Shown: one piece after another, positions 29,946 to 41,818 of the stretch
Layout of the letters: each line of letters starts with the position of its first letter
How positions within the stretch are numbered: position 1 is the stretch's first letter
Assembly (NCBI GenBank): GCA_012064385.1
Contig: QRDG01000533.1
Span: 959,651 to 1,023,650, forward strand
DNA from: Puccinellia tenuiflora
Lineage: Eukaryota > Streptophyta > Magnoliopsida > Poales > Poaceae
Direction of reading: 5' to 3'
DNA: 64,000 bases
The notes under the pieces: model-generated
Databases searched by the model: none
The model's input: only the letters and a program-made list of their open reading frames with translations
Told to the model about the DNA's origin: nothing
Position numbers and translations under genes: made by a program

Positions 29946-30739
29946 AGTCGAATCGTAGAGTCGGGTAAAGGACTCCTTCCTTCAGGGCATGCCACCAGGT
30001 TCCTGAAAGGAACAAATAAAATGGTCGACTCCGGCCGTTCAGGGCTTATGGAGGATTCCTTAGTCGAACCATCGATTGCAGGGTGAAAACTGCGAGTATT
30101 GTTTTGGTCGGTGATTTTTCGACTGCGATTGCTCTGAGTCATTCGGGAGTGCGAACAGCGCTCCCGATGGGAGTAGCCCCCGAGATTAAGTTGAATTGCT
30201 TGCAATTGAGGTTAAACTCAATTTTTCCTTCAGTCGAAAAGCCTGCTCCCGATGGGAGTGAAGAAGGGACTCGAATTGACGGAGTCGCAACTTGCTTTGC
30301 ACGACTTACTTTGTACTCGGCCGGTTTGGCTTACTGCTTAAGTTTGCTCAGCTTGTGGAGCTTACTGTATTTCTTTTGCACTCGAATGAACTTGTCGAGT
30401 CGACTCAGCTCTTAGAGCTTACTGTATCTTTGTTGCACTCGAATGAACTATCCGGGTGCTCCATCAGTCCATTGGCTTGCTACGCCTCCGCAGATGACGT
30501 AAGCGCTGACGTTTTCGGCGTGCTCTGCATCCGATGGGACGTGACATGGTGGTCCCAGTGCCAGCCTTGACTGATCTGACCGTTGGGCGCGAACTTTTCA
30601 CGGCGTGATGAAGGCGCCTCGATTCCCGCGCGTAGTGGGCGGCGTGGGCGGCGACGGTTGGCATCTCTGCGCGACGCGTGGACGGTCGGATGAGGTTGTG
30701 GAGAGCGGTTTCGTGGGGAACGGCCAGGATGAACTGACC
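29946..30739. other. F 3' untranslated region / upstream region of antisense gene 1
   Basis: No gene. It contains GCGCTCCCGATGGGAGTAGC followed by CCCCGAG (about 30,158-30,184) and a second CTCCCGATGGGAGTGAAG (30,245). The first unit recurs at 56,974-57,007. Two copies of TTGCACTCGAATGAACT lie near 30,375 and 30,433. Confidence 0.55.
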
Positions 30740-30764
30740 CCGCGGTATATATTTTTCACCGCGG
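30740..30764 (+). promoter_or_regulatory. TATA box of F antisense gene 1, inside an inverted repeat
   Basis: TATATATTT at 30,746-30,754, bounded by CCGCGGT (30740-30746) and ACCGCGG (30758-30764). The ATG of the gene follows at 30,871 after a C/T-rich leader. Confidence 0.7.
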
Positions 30765-32012
30765 TGGGGAACAGTTCACCCCATCCTCATTTCGCCGCCA
30801 TCTCCACTGCTCTCTCCTCCATTGCTGCTCCTCCATTGCTGCTCCTCTGCCAGATTCTTCTCCACCCACCATGAGCAAGGTCATGATGAAGATGGGAAAG
30901 TCTGCCGCCGGCGCCGTCGCCGCCACCGAGGCTGGCGTGATGAAGAAGCCCGAGGGCAACTGGACGAAGTCGTCGGTGAAGAAGGCAGATCTTGATGGCC
31001 TCCGCGCGCAGGGGCTGCTGCCGCCGGCGGACCAGGCGACGGTGCGCGCGCCAGGGAAGGAGGTATTCCCTGCCCCTCGCGAGGGGGAACGCGTATGCTT
31101 CGTGGATTTTCTTCCGCGGGGTTTCGGGTTCCCCCTCCACGATTTTGTTCGTGTTCTCCTGTACGCTTATGGGATTCAGATCCACGATCTGACTCCCAAT
31201 AGCGTCTTGAGCATCGCGAGCTTTATCGTGCTTTGCGAGTGCTTCTTGGGGATTGCACCCCACTGGCTGCTATGGAAGTCGCTGTTCCTCGTCAGGAGGA
31301 ACGTGGGGAAGAGCGGGCAAGTGTACCCGGTGGGCGGCTTCGGCATCACCTTCTTCCAGATGAAGAAATCCGACTCCGTCCAAGGCTGGCGGAGGAAGTA
31401 GTTCTACGTCAGGTGCGACCAGGAGGGGCTTCTTCCCTTCGTGGCTGATCGCGAGTTGCGGAAGACGAAGGCCTGGGCGCACCCGCTGTCTGTAACAGCC
31501 CTAGCTTGGAAATGAAAAAAAAATTCGAAGAATTTTTCCACTTTTGCTTTCTTGTTTGCATCATGGCATACCCTTTAAATTGCTTGTGATAACAAACCTC
31601 AATTGGAAAACATTGTTAAAAGGGAAGCCCAACCTTCCCCAAGCTATAACCTTTGAAATGTAAGCTAAGGTGTGACCCATGTCATGACATGTGACCATAT
31701 GGTTCACCAAGTTCTCTAAGTTCACCTCAAGTGCTAAGAACCAAAGGGATGGTTTCCAATTTTGTTTCCAACCTATTTATGCCTCTAAATGTGGTTCATA
31801 GCCTTGGTCATTGGTAAGCCTTGTCATGGTGCTCCAAGGCTCAAGTAATTGTATGCTGAGCTAGTTTATCTGTTGGAGATGTTCCCAGAATTTTGGTATA
31901 TTTTCTGGAAATTGTTTTGTACTCCAAACAGAAAAAGCCATTTCTGTTTTGTTCTGGTTCACCGGAACTACCGGTCCGGTGACCGGAAGTACCGGTGCCC
32001 CGTCACCTCTGT

Positions 32013-32037
32013 GGCGACAGTGCGCGCCACTGTCGCC
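32013..32037. repeat. GC hairpin conserved in all three LTRs of this family
   Basis: GGCGACAGTG, 5-base loop CGCGC, CACTGTCGCC. Identical hairpins are at 52,803-52,827 and 7,011-7,035. Confidence 0.9.
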
Positions 32038-32686
32038 ATGGCCGCCCGCCCTCACCTACTCCCTCGCGCAGCAGTGTCCCCCCCTAGGGTTAAGTGACCC
32101 CGTGACCCTCACCTGCTCCCCTCTCGCTCCCCACACCGTTCCCCACGAGCAGCACTCCCTAACCCTAACCCTAGATCTGCCCTGCTGCTCCCCATCGCCG
32201 CCGTGGCCGCCGTGCACGCTGCTGTCGACCCCGTCCGCCCCAGCGCGATTGAAGGCCACCGTCGGCTCCGCCTCGTCCTTTTCTCCCTCCACGCCGAAGG
32301 AATCGGCCGGAGCCGCCCCAATACGCCGTCGCCGCTCGTTTCCTCTCCGCCGCCGGCCGCCACCGTTCGAGCTCGATTGCCGCCGCCCTCGTCCTTCCCT
32401 AGTCTCGCCGTCGAGTTCGCCGCATTGCTGGTGAGCTGCTCTTCCTCCTGGACGCCGTCGTTCTTCCCCTCTCCCTCTCTAGCCCTGGGTCGCCGCGGCC
32501 GCCGTAATGACCGTAGCTCCGGCGACCAATAGGTGGCGGCGCCGCTACCCTTTGGTTCGTCGTCGCCCCGCGCGTCTGGTGCGTCCACTTGCACGTCCTA
32601 GGAGTCACCCTATCGCCGAGCGCGTGCACGACGCGCGCGTGCTCACCGCGCGCGTTCCCGCCGTCGCCGAGCTCAAATTCCACGAC

Positions 32687-32952
32687 CGGAAGTAGTGTAG
32701 TTCCGGTAACCCGGAAGTAGCAGCGGTAGTTCCGCTAGTCCCAGATTTCGGTACTGGATAGTTGCGTTCTTAAGCGGAAGTAGAACCGGAGGTGACACCG
32801 AAAGTACCGGTAAACCGGTGCTACCGGCCATTTCACCGGAAGTACCGGAAATTCTCTATTTTCGGTACTGGATATGTCGAACCACGCCCGGAACTGGAAC
32901 CGGAAGTACCGGCAAACCGGAACTACCGGTCCAATTACCGGAACTTCCGGAA
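32687..32952. repeat. CCGGAAGTACCGG-type repeat cluster in D 5' LTR
   Basis: Roughly twenty half-palindromic units such as CCGGAAGTACCGG, CCGGTAAACCGG and ACCGGAACTACCGG, plus TTTCGGTACTGGATA spacers repeated twice. A smaller cluster is at 31,967-31,997. Confidence 0.85.
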
Positions 32953-35098
32953 AACTGTGTTAAGTTTGTTTAAATCATAACTTGTTAACCGTTAAATCAA
33001 ATCCTATGAATGCTATATCTATTTGAGCAGCTTCACCAATGCAGTCCAAACATGACAATATAACATCATGATCACAAGTAAATAATTGTTGTTCTTCATA
33101 ATTTGAGAAAAGGGCTTAAATTCAGATAATTAATTTAATTCGCTATTTAATCATCGGTGCTCCGAAAATAATGAATAAGGTACCAAAATGATCGGAATGA
33201 CGAGCTCTATCAAATCATGTCATCTTCATGCATGTTTGAGCCACTTCTCTAATATTTTGATAATTTATAATAATAGTGGTCACTAAGATAAATACGGGGT
33301 TGTATCCCAAATAACTTCATCAATGATTTGGCTCCCCATTTTAATTGTGCCTTTAATTTATATAATGGAATCTTTGCATCAACTTGACATGTCATCATGT
33401 GATTGAGCATTGCATCTTATGTTCGTGTGATTTATGTGTTCTTTGCTTTTCTTTGGGTATCGATAGATTCCGGAGTCGAGGGTCTCTCTACCTACCCCGA
33501 CGATCAGTACTTCACGCCCGGGCAGCAAGGCAAGAGATAACCTAACCTTCTTGGCATTTTAGCATCCTATGATTTTTATCAAATTATTTTTATCCACCAT
33601 AATATTGCATGCGGTTCAAATGTCTCTTTGGTAAATATTAGAATATCCTATGAATGCATGCTCTTCCCCGAGCCAATCCCATGTATCCCTACCTATGAAC
33701 CCTAGGGTTGAAGTGTTGCCCCGAGATAAAGATAGAATTAATGTGTTCATATACTTAGCTATGCTTAGCCATGCTTAGTTAAATATTTTAGTTATGTCCG
33801 TTGTTTATTTCCATAATTGTTGTTGAAGATGGAATGATGCGGACTTGGTGGATATGTGGGGTGCTTAATTAAAATGCTAAGAAGGCTTGGATGAGTTGCC
33901 CTCGGGGAGGGTGGTTTGCCTCATTCTTGCCGCCTAGGTTGAGAGTGCTTTTAGCTAGAACCAAGAACCGAGCGTGCTTCCGTTGGTGGGTGTATGGGCG
34001 CCTCGCTGACCGAATAATTTGTGAGGGGCTTGTCAAGGGTCCTCTAGTTTGCTATTTCCATTTGCGCGTGTGTGGTGTGAGTGGAAAAAGGAACGAGGAT
34101 GATGGTGTGTAGGACGTGACGGTGGGGCAGGGCGCTGGGAGCGCTGAACCTGTCCTTCCGCCACTGATGGTCCTTGAGTAAGCCTCGTGCATTGTAAAGG
34201 TCTAACCGCGCGCCCGCTCACCGGTCTTCCCCGGAAGAGGACCAACTAGGTGAGCCGGACGGTACCAATGGGTAAAATAGTACACCCCTGCAGGGATAAT
34301 CTTTTCGAAAAGCCGTGTCCACGGTTATGGACAAACTCTTGGGAAAGGCGGATTAGCTCATAGATAACTTTAACCTAATTGATATGGCAGCTAAAGGTTG
34401 CATAATCAACGTGTGATAAAGGTTCACTTCCTCGAGGGTGAGTCGAGGGGGTGCCTTGGTGGAGATGAGAGTGGTTGATTACAAAAGGGTTCGATGAGAA
34501 CCAATGATGACAAATGTTACTCTCTTACCCCTTTTAAAAAGTATTCTGAGTAGACGAATGCCATGTGTCAATTATATTTCTGTTTAAGAAACTTAGCTTT
34601 ATGCAAAAGAAATACATATAAAGCTTTAGAGCCTCCGTCAGTCATTGGGCCTATATCGCCCTACTAAACTTGCGAGTACGTCGTACTCAGTCTCTCTTTG
34701 CTGCCTCTATGATTTTGTATTTCAGAGGAGGACGACACCGAGCAACTAGGTGGGTTCTTCGTTGACGTCGACTACTAGTCTGGGGTTCCCAGGTGGCAGC
34801 TTGGGACCGTGGAACAAGCTGGCTGGGAAATGTTTATTGTAGGCCTCTTAGGCCATATATTTGCTTCTTGTTGTTAGACAACACTACCCGCTTCCGCTTG
34901 ATGAATTGTTGGATCGGTGATCCTTTCGCTGTGTAATATTTGTGTTCTTCTCGTTATGTGAGTTGCTATACTTTTGTGTCGTAGAGTCATGCTTTGTGCC
35001 AGTTCTGTTCCACAAGTCTCGATCTTTGTCTTATACATTGATGGTTGTGTCGGATTCATAGCCTCTCTGTATAATTCCGGGGTCGGGGCGTTACAAGT

Positions 35099-35110
35099 TG
35101 GTATCAGAGC
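35099..35110 (+). other. Primer binding site of element D
   Basis: TGGTATCAGAGC (initiator tRNA-Met type), three bases after the LTR. Confidence 0.92.
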
Positions 35111-35493
35111 AGGACTGCCTGTAGGAAACCCTTTCTTTTGGTCGATGTCGAGTCTAGTTCGTGAAAATTATTTTAACCTAAAAATGAGTTGTGAAAACCC
35201 TCATAGGATTCTTTTACTCCTCATCTAACTCGCTCTACTCTGATTCTTACCTCTATTTGTTTTATGCTTGGTGTCGATGTTTAGGTTCTCGGGGTTTGGG
35301 TTCTTACCGTCCAGTTATGCCTCGAGTCCGTTATATCCGTTGATATCGCCACGATGACGTGATGTCACCGTGGTTGCCTAAATCTGTCCTTGGTGTTTAT
35401 TGCTTCTTCAATATCTATATCTGCAAGGACTCAAATGATCTATCTTATCTGTCAGAATTGGTTATTAACTTGCCGTTGTTCCAATTCTTCAGG
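35111..35493 (+). other. Leader of element D
   Basis: No gene. The frame is open upstream of the chosen gag start from ATG 35,362, and TTCTTCAG/G just before 35,494 could be a splice acceptor. The first 44 codons do not look like Gag. Confidence 0.5.
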
Positions 35494-37104
35494 ATGGCTC
35501 CTACCCGTCGTGGGGAGCATAGCAGCCCTGACCCACCGCCGCCACCCTCAATGGCGGAGGTTATGATGGCTATCGAACAAAACCGTCTGCGCAATGAGCG
35601 GTTGCTCGAGCAGCTGGTCCAGCAAGGGGCCAGGAGGAACACGGACTGCACTACCCTCAACCAATTCTTGCGGTCCCAACCTCCTACCTTCTCTGAAGCT
35701 AAGGAGCCGCTTGATGCGGATGATTGGCTTCGGGCTATCGAGCGCAAGTTTGCCGCTCTTCATGTCCCGGCGGCGGAGCACGTCAACTTCGCCACCTACC
35801 TCCTGGAAGGAGCCGCCGGCTCTTGGTGGGAGAGCCACGTGGCAATGGTCGCCGCGGGCCATGTTGTCACGTGGGAGGAGTTCCGCACCGCCTTCCGTGC
35901 GGCGTACATCCCCAAGCCCATCCTCGAGCTCAAGAGGCGGGAGTTCCTGGACCTAACCCAGGGACGCATGGACGTCCAGTCCTATGGACGGGAGTTCAAC
36001 CACCTCTCCCGTTATGCCCCTCGGGACGTGACGAATGATGAGGACAAGCAATACCTCTTCCGCAAGGGGCTCGCACCGCGTCTCCGATACGAGCTCCTAC
36101 CCTTCAAGTTCACCTCCTACCAAGAGCTCTACAACCAGGCTCTCACCATGGAGCAGGGGAGGAAGGAGCTAGAGGCTTCTAAGAGGCCAGTTTCCACCGA
36201 CCACCAGAGCTCCTCCTCATCTGGGGGCAAGAAGCGCAAGGTCTTCGTGCCTTTCAGCGCCGTGCCAAAGGCACCCTTCGCGCCGAAGCCCACCGGGTAC
36301 CTGCCACCTCCGCCTCGCCCAGCTACTTCGACCTTGGGTGCGGCTGGAGGCGGTTTTCGACCTCGACTTCCCGCACCACCGGGGCTCACTTGCTTCGCTT
36401 GTGGCCAGCCGGGGCACTACTCCAGGGAGTGTCCCCAGAAGGCACCGGCTCCCTCAGCACCTGCACCAGCACCCTCTACCCCAGCCGCCAAGGCTACCAC
36501 CATCGGCCGTGGCCGACTGAACCACGTCTCGGCTGAAGGCGTTGAGGAGGACCCCGGAGTTCTAATGGGTACGCTTCAAATCAATACATATCCAGCTTCA
36601 GTACTATTTGATTCTGGAGCTTCGCATTCGTTCATATCCATATCATATGCACACAACCATCAAATACCGTTTGTGATGATGGATCCCCCGTTAGTGGTCA
36701 AGACCCCGGGTTCTAGTTGGCGTACCAATTGGATATCTCCCGATGTACAAATAGCCGTAGGGTCAGTTCCTTTTCCGTTCTCATTGATAGCCCTGAGGTC
36801 AGAGGGTATCGATGTCATTCTGGGTATGGATTGGCTGGTGAAATATCAGGCCAACCTGGATTGTGCTGCCAAGACTGTCACAGTGTTCCACCCAAGGTAT
36901 GGGGAAGTGCGTTATTGGTCCCCAACTTCTGCAACTCCTTCCGCAGCCACCCCTCTTTCACCGGAGATCAGTCTTTATTTCCTGGAAGGAATCACCCCGC
37001 CTGATATGTCTGAAGTCGCTGTGGTGTGTGATTTCCCCGATGTGTTTCCGGAGGAATTGCCCGGCATGCCACCTGATCGCAGCGTGGAGTTTGTGATTGA
37101 GTTG
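35494..37104 (+). CDS. Element D Gag-protease (N-terminal half of polyprotein)
   Basis: I start at ATG 35,494 (MAPTRRGEH), the first codon with Gag-like sequence. Capsid region about residues 70-220: DWLRAIERKFAAL, AAGSWWESH, LTQGRMDVQSYGREFNHL. A linker is followed by a CCHC knuckle near residue 300 (CFACGQPGHYSREC) and a Pro/Ala-rich spacer. The aspartic protease begins near residue 370 with VLFDSGASHSF and includes DVILGMDWL near residue 440. The frame is open to the junction with E. In the pre-insertion order it continues directly at 49,431. Read through E's LTR it would end after a few foreign codons (37,122), so the polyprotein can no longer be made whole. Confidence 0.9.
37100..37104 (+). 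repeat. Left target-site duplication of element E (AGTTG)
   Basis: Identical AGTTG at 49,431-49,435. Confidence 0.95.
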
Positions 37105-38610
37105 TGTGGCACCCCCTTCTGACACATATCGCCAGAGAGGTGGTCGTCCCGTGCGCCAGCCCAGGATATCTGGACGCACGTTACGACAATGCAACATAGC
37201 GAAAATATCATTACACAATCAGGCCCAAAGGGCTACAAATGGTTTACAAGGCCATCAAGGCATGACGAAATATCAAGCCAAGCATGGCTCAGGACAGAGT
37301 TTAACTGGCAGCGGAAGACGGCTATGGCAATGGCTTGGAGCGGCTCCACTCCACAGGCATCTGGCTGGGCTACTGATCCTAGCACGCTCTTGCTCCAAAT
37401 CCTCGCTAAGGTGGAAGATGAATCCTCGCCAAAATCTGGCCAAAACACGAGGCCCGTGAGTACATTATTATGCACTCAGCAAGTATTGCCCCTTACTACA
37501 AACAATCCAGCAATCATGCAACAACATATACACTGTAAATAAAATCCTACAACATGGCAAGTGTACTCTAGATACATGGCATAAAAGTAGCATGGCATTG
37601 ACAACCAAACATGTCATAAGCAAGCAACAGGGGTATCACCAGTACAGAGTCCAAGCCAGGTGGGGTTGGATCGTGTACCGGCAATCATACAACGAGCTTA
37701 CCTGTGACGAGTAGACGGGTGTAACAGTTGGTACCAAAACTTACAACTACTCCTGTCAACACAATCAGGCTTCCAAGCCTCTAGCCAATTCTGGCTATCA
37801 ATCTAGCCAACTCTGGCTATCTCCCGGGGCATGCACGGTTGATGTTGGCTCTGGCCTAACTATAGGCTTCCAACGCATCACACCGCCATCCCATTCACCT
37901 CACAGTAACATTCCCTGCAGCATCTTATTGTTCATTTAGTGAATTCAGGTTGTTCACTTTCTTTCAAACAATACTTACGTTTAACCTCCGGACTCGACAA
38001 AGGACAAATAGTGTGACCGACACTGAACTGTTCCATAACCTAGGAACAAGGCTAGCTGCTAGTTTGACATACTCTCGAGAGGTTGCAGTGACCACCCATC
38101 TAGATGCACCTTACTCAGCCGGCACTTTAGGACATCATCCTTAAGTCAAACTCAGTAAGATACACATACATAACCGTTCACGCTACCCAGACACTCCTTG
38201 TATAGCTACCAGCATAACTCTATGCCTTATGACGAAGTGAATCCGGCACGTCCCCAACGGATGAGCAACGCCTAGCTCCGGAACCTTCACAAGACTAGCC
38301 CCGACCACAACTATGCAGTATCCGACTAGACTTGCCAAGTGGGTAGCATCAAAGGAGGCTTGATAGGTTACATAGGTTACGGCCTTTCCATTTGGGGCGA
38401 CAGTGGTAGTGCGTTCGATGTTCAGATTGATGGCACTATGGACTGACCCTATCGAAGTTTGGGAGGGGTGTTTCATTTAATCAAGTTTCATCATTCACAT
38501 ATCTAAGCAACAAAGGATTAGTCCAACACAACAACCACAATAACATAATAATATATCATCAAGCAACAAAACATTAGCAACACAATATTTCAAACAATAG
38601 ATAGTTTGCA

Positions 38611-38965
38611 TCAACCGGGCGACTGTGGCGGAGATGCCTCCGGCCGGTGCCAGCCTCAGGTTGACAAAGAAAATAAAACAACACATTCAACCGGGCGAGG
38701 GCGGAGATGTCTCCGGCCAGTAGCAGCCACGGGTTGAGTAAGAAAGTAAAATAAAACGATTGGTTAGCGTCAACCGGGCGACTATCGTGGCGAGTCCGCC
38801 AACAAGCGTCACCACTGATCAACTGGTTGATTAGCGTCGACCGGGTGACTATCGTGGCGAGTCCGCCAACAAGCGTCATCACAGATCAACTGGTGGATTA
38901 TAACATAGGGTTTCAAACAGATGACTGTGGCGGTTCCTCCAGCCGGTGTCATCATAGATCAAATA
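38611..38965. repeat. Degenerate tandem repeat in E left LTR
   Basis: Five units of about 67-83 bp, beginning TCAACCGGGCGACTGTGGCG and variants, at 38,611, 38,687, 38,770, 38,837 and 38,912. Units 3 and 4 are the most alike. The same array is at 46,240-46,594. Confidence 0.75.
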
Positions 38966-39810
38966 CAAAGTTGGTGAGGCATGTAGCCTCCAAACAATGA
39001 ACCGAAAAGCATTCATAAGAAAGAAAGCATCCATTCCACTCGAGGGTTATCTCGACGTGGTGTCAGCAATCTTGGCAAAAAGAACCAAATGAAGAGTCAG
39101 CTCCCAAGCGTCGCAGTCCGGGTGGTCTATGCCAACCATATTTGACGGAGGGACAAGAAGCAAATAACTCTTTTGGCAAATGCCCCCAACTCCGAGGATC
39201 ACGGGCCGACAATTGTCTGCACCTAGCCTCGGCGTTGAAGAAGAAGCAAACAATCAACGCATGTTTTTGTTATTTAGTTGTCAAAGCCACGCAAGTGCGA
39301 GGCGCACAGGTAATTCATACATCAATCCAATGCATACATGGATAAAGAATAAAACATGGCAGGAGTAATGCTATCAGTCCCCTATTAGGCAATAACAATA
39401 AACAGTCATGCATAAATAAATAGACAAGCATATAATACTCGGCAAGACATTAGCGTATAACAAACAACACTGCGGGACGGCTCATAGCAAGGGGTTAGCT
39501 TGCCTTCGAAGACGGGGGGCTGCTGGGCTTGGAAAGGTCGGGGCGATTCCGTGGCGTAGGCAGCGATAGCCGCATTTACCCGGACTCCGGATTGCACTCA
39601 CACAAGGGCACCCAATATCACTATTTTGGAACAAGTTGGAATTAGTACCACTGGTTAGAGCTCGTCAAGATACAAATTCAGAAATTTGAATCACCGAAAA
39701 CGGACTTACGGTTCAAAAGTGGCGAGGGTTTGAAAATTCCTGCAGCAGGAAAAGGAAAAACTGCCGCGGAAAAAAAAAACGGACGGGCCGCAAATGGGCC
39801 ACTTTCGGAA

Positions 39811-40434
39811 TCAGGCCGGGCTGGATGCGTATTTCCTGAAATACGCCTTCCGTTCGGGAAGACGGAAAACGGAGAAGGCGCCTCCACTTAATCCTGACAG
39901 GTGGGGCCGGGCCCACCTGTGGGTCTTCCTCCCTCCTCTCCTCTCCTCCTGCCTTCCCCTTTCTCCCACAGTACCCGCGCAGGGAGCTCGGGCAAACGGC
40001 GGCACCGGCGGCCAGCGGACCGGGGCGAAGGCCGGTGACGGGGGAGGTCGCGCCGGACCTTGCCGCGCCTGGGGAAGGGGCCAGGGGACGGCGGGGGGAC
40101 CAAGGGAACCGCCGCCTTGGTCGACGGTGGCATCGGCCACGGCGGTCGAAGGGAGGCGAGGACAGCGGTGATGAAGGTGGCTCGGTAGGCCGGCCGAGGA
40201 CGACGGCGAGGTTGCTGACCTCCACCGCGCCCAAGGGTGGCTTCGGACGGAGGAGGGGACGGCCATGGTTGCGTCGTGCTCGAGCTTGACCCGCTGGGTC
40301 AGCACGGCCATGGCGAGCTGTTCACGAACTCGTTCACGGAGGGCAGCCTTTGGTCCATGGAGAGATGGGGTAGCAGCTTGGGGAGGGCTCAGGTGGGAGG
40401 GGGAGCCGGGGAGTGTGCTACCGTGAGCTCCCAA
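39811..40434 (-). CDS. LTR-embedded ORF of E (207 aa, doubtful)
   Basis: The longest open frame in the E LTR on the element's sense strand. It starts about 140 bp downstream of a minus-strand TATA box (CTATAAGATAG, 40,572-40,582) and could be the first ORF of LTR-initiated RNA. It is Pro/Arg/Ala-rich with no recognisable domain. The frame is open in both LTRs (also 47,438-48,061), but they are too young for that to mean selection. The GC-rich composition alone could keep it open. Confidence 0.25.
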   Translation of the reverse strand: MGAHGSTLPGSPSHLSPPQAATPSLHGPKAALRERVREQLAMAVLTQRVKLEHDATMAVPSSVRSHPWARWRSATSPSSSAGLPSHLHHRCPRLPSTAVADATVDQGGGSLGPPAVPWPLPQARQGPARPPPSPAFAPVRWPPVPPFARAPCAGTVGERGRQEERRGGRKTHRWARPHLSGLSGGAFSVFRLPERKAYFRKYASSPA

Positions 40435-40570
40435 GCTTCACCGAGGGCGGCCGAGCACGAGCGTGCCGCGGCTCTCTCCCTCGACGGTTCGGAGTGGATG
40501 TAGAGGAGCGAGCTGGGGCGGCCAGAGAGGTGAAGTGAGCTCGGGGGCTGCGTGCGAGAGGGGAGGGTCG

Positions 40571-40585
40571 GGCTATCTTATAGCC
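40571..40585 (-). promoter_or_regulatory. LTR promoter TATA box of E within a short palindrome
   Basis: The minus strand reads GGCTATAAGATAGCC: GGCTAT/ATAGCC arms around three bases. The copy in the right LTR is about 7,627 bp further on. It would place the RNA start near 40,545. Confidence 0.5.
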
Positions 40586-41802
40586 ACAGGGGAGGGGGAG
40601 GTAGGTGTGCGGCCGCTCGGCCATTACTCGTCGCCGATGTCACCCATGACATTCTCCGGCTACAGGGAGGCGATAAGGAGGAGGGGGAGAGGAGGCTGCC
40701 GTGCTGGAGGCACAGTGGTGCACGAGGCACACTGTAGCAGGTGGATTAGGCACCGTCCAAGGCAGTAAGCGGAGATTAGGTCTTGCCAAAGCGCGCGTCC
40801 CGGACGTTCGGAGCGGCATCGCCGCGTTCCCGACGACTCGGGGCACGAAACTGAAAAAGGTTTGTACCACTGGGTTCACGAGGACAAGACCAAGACAACC
40901 GAACTGGCCACACTCAAAAACCCCACACTTCGCAACACAAAATTTTCAGAAAACCAAGGGTGCGCCAGGTGTTCGATGAAATGACAGGGGCCTTGCACAT
41001 CTCAGAAAAATCCCCAAAATTCACAGTAGGTTAGGATAGGTGTAGGTAGTATGTATGTGGAATCTCAGATCAAATGGAGGCCTGGAGCTTGGTCAAATAA
41101 ATTGGTGTCCAAAAATGCCCTAATGGCATGGGTATGCCAAAAGCACTTCCTCAAATAATCTTGATCTGATATTGGGTAGGTGAGGTTGTGTAGGGGATAT
41201 TGTCAACTTGGCAAAGTGGCAACACCAAATGAATTTTTTAGCTAGGGGTTGCTTTGAAAATCACAATAGGCATAAAAAGGGCATTACAAAGGAAGTACCT
41301 CAAATATTGCTCAAATGAGGTTGGACCAATGGAGTGAAATGATCCGGAGGTCAAATCACGCACCTCACAAAAACTGCTGAATTTTTGGATGAGTGGAAGG
41401 TGTCTAGACAATTTCTGGATTGAAAATGGCATAATGGAGAATATGGATAAACTTGGAAATATTGCATTGGGGTATGCAATATTTTTGGATGGATTGTCTT
41501 TGTATGAGGAGGGGAGCCTCTGGTATTTTTGGTGGAATTTTTCCAGCTTTGGAAACAGGCTTTTCTTTGGTAGGTGGAGTAAAGGGTTTTAGAGGTTCGA
41601 TAAGTAGGGCTAGGGTTTTCGAGAGAAAACCCGAGCATAAAAATTATCACGGGTGTTGGAGTGGTTCAGGGACACCGGGGAGATTTTGAGAGAGAAATTC
41701 CCAAGTCAAATCATTCTCAAAAGTTTTGGAGGAACACTTAGAAAAAAAATCAGGTGTCGGAAAACACCACTAAAATTAGGGACGAAATTCTGGGGTGTTA
41801 CA

Positions 41803-41818
41803 AACCTTCCCCCCTTAA
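41803..41818 (-). other. Polypurine tract of element E
   Basis: The minus strand reads TTAAGGGGGGAAGGTT immediately before TGTAACACCCC. It is preceded by CTCGGGACGAGATTC, as in element D. Confidence 0.88.

Larger units (their letters stand above)
31491..35095 (+). mobile_element. 5' LTR of element D
   Basis: 3,605 bp, TGTAACAGCCC...GGGGCGTTACA. It differs from the 3' LTR by scattered substitutions and indels, including a block near 32,485 against 53,280. It contains the CCGGAAGT repeat clusters, a telomere-like tract at 32,157-32,174 and a GC hairpin at 32,013-32,037. Open frames within it show no domain. Confidence 0.95.
37105..41802 (-). mobile_element. 3' LTR of element E (left copy)
   Basis: The minus strand starts TGTAACACCCC and ends GGGGGTGCCACA. 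It contains a degenerate tandem array (38,611-38,965), a GC-rich part (39,890-40,620) and a TATA box on the minus strand near 40,578. Confidence 0.95.

Noticed and set aside
35362..35493. N-terminal extension of D Gag
   Set aside because: The 44 codons are hydrophobic and unlike Gag; the leader probably ends at 35,493, possibly at a splice acceptor.
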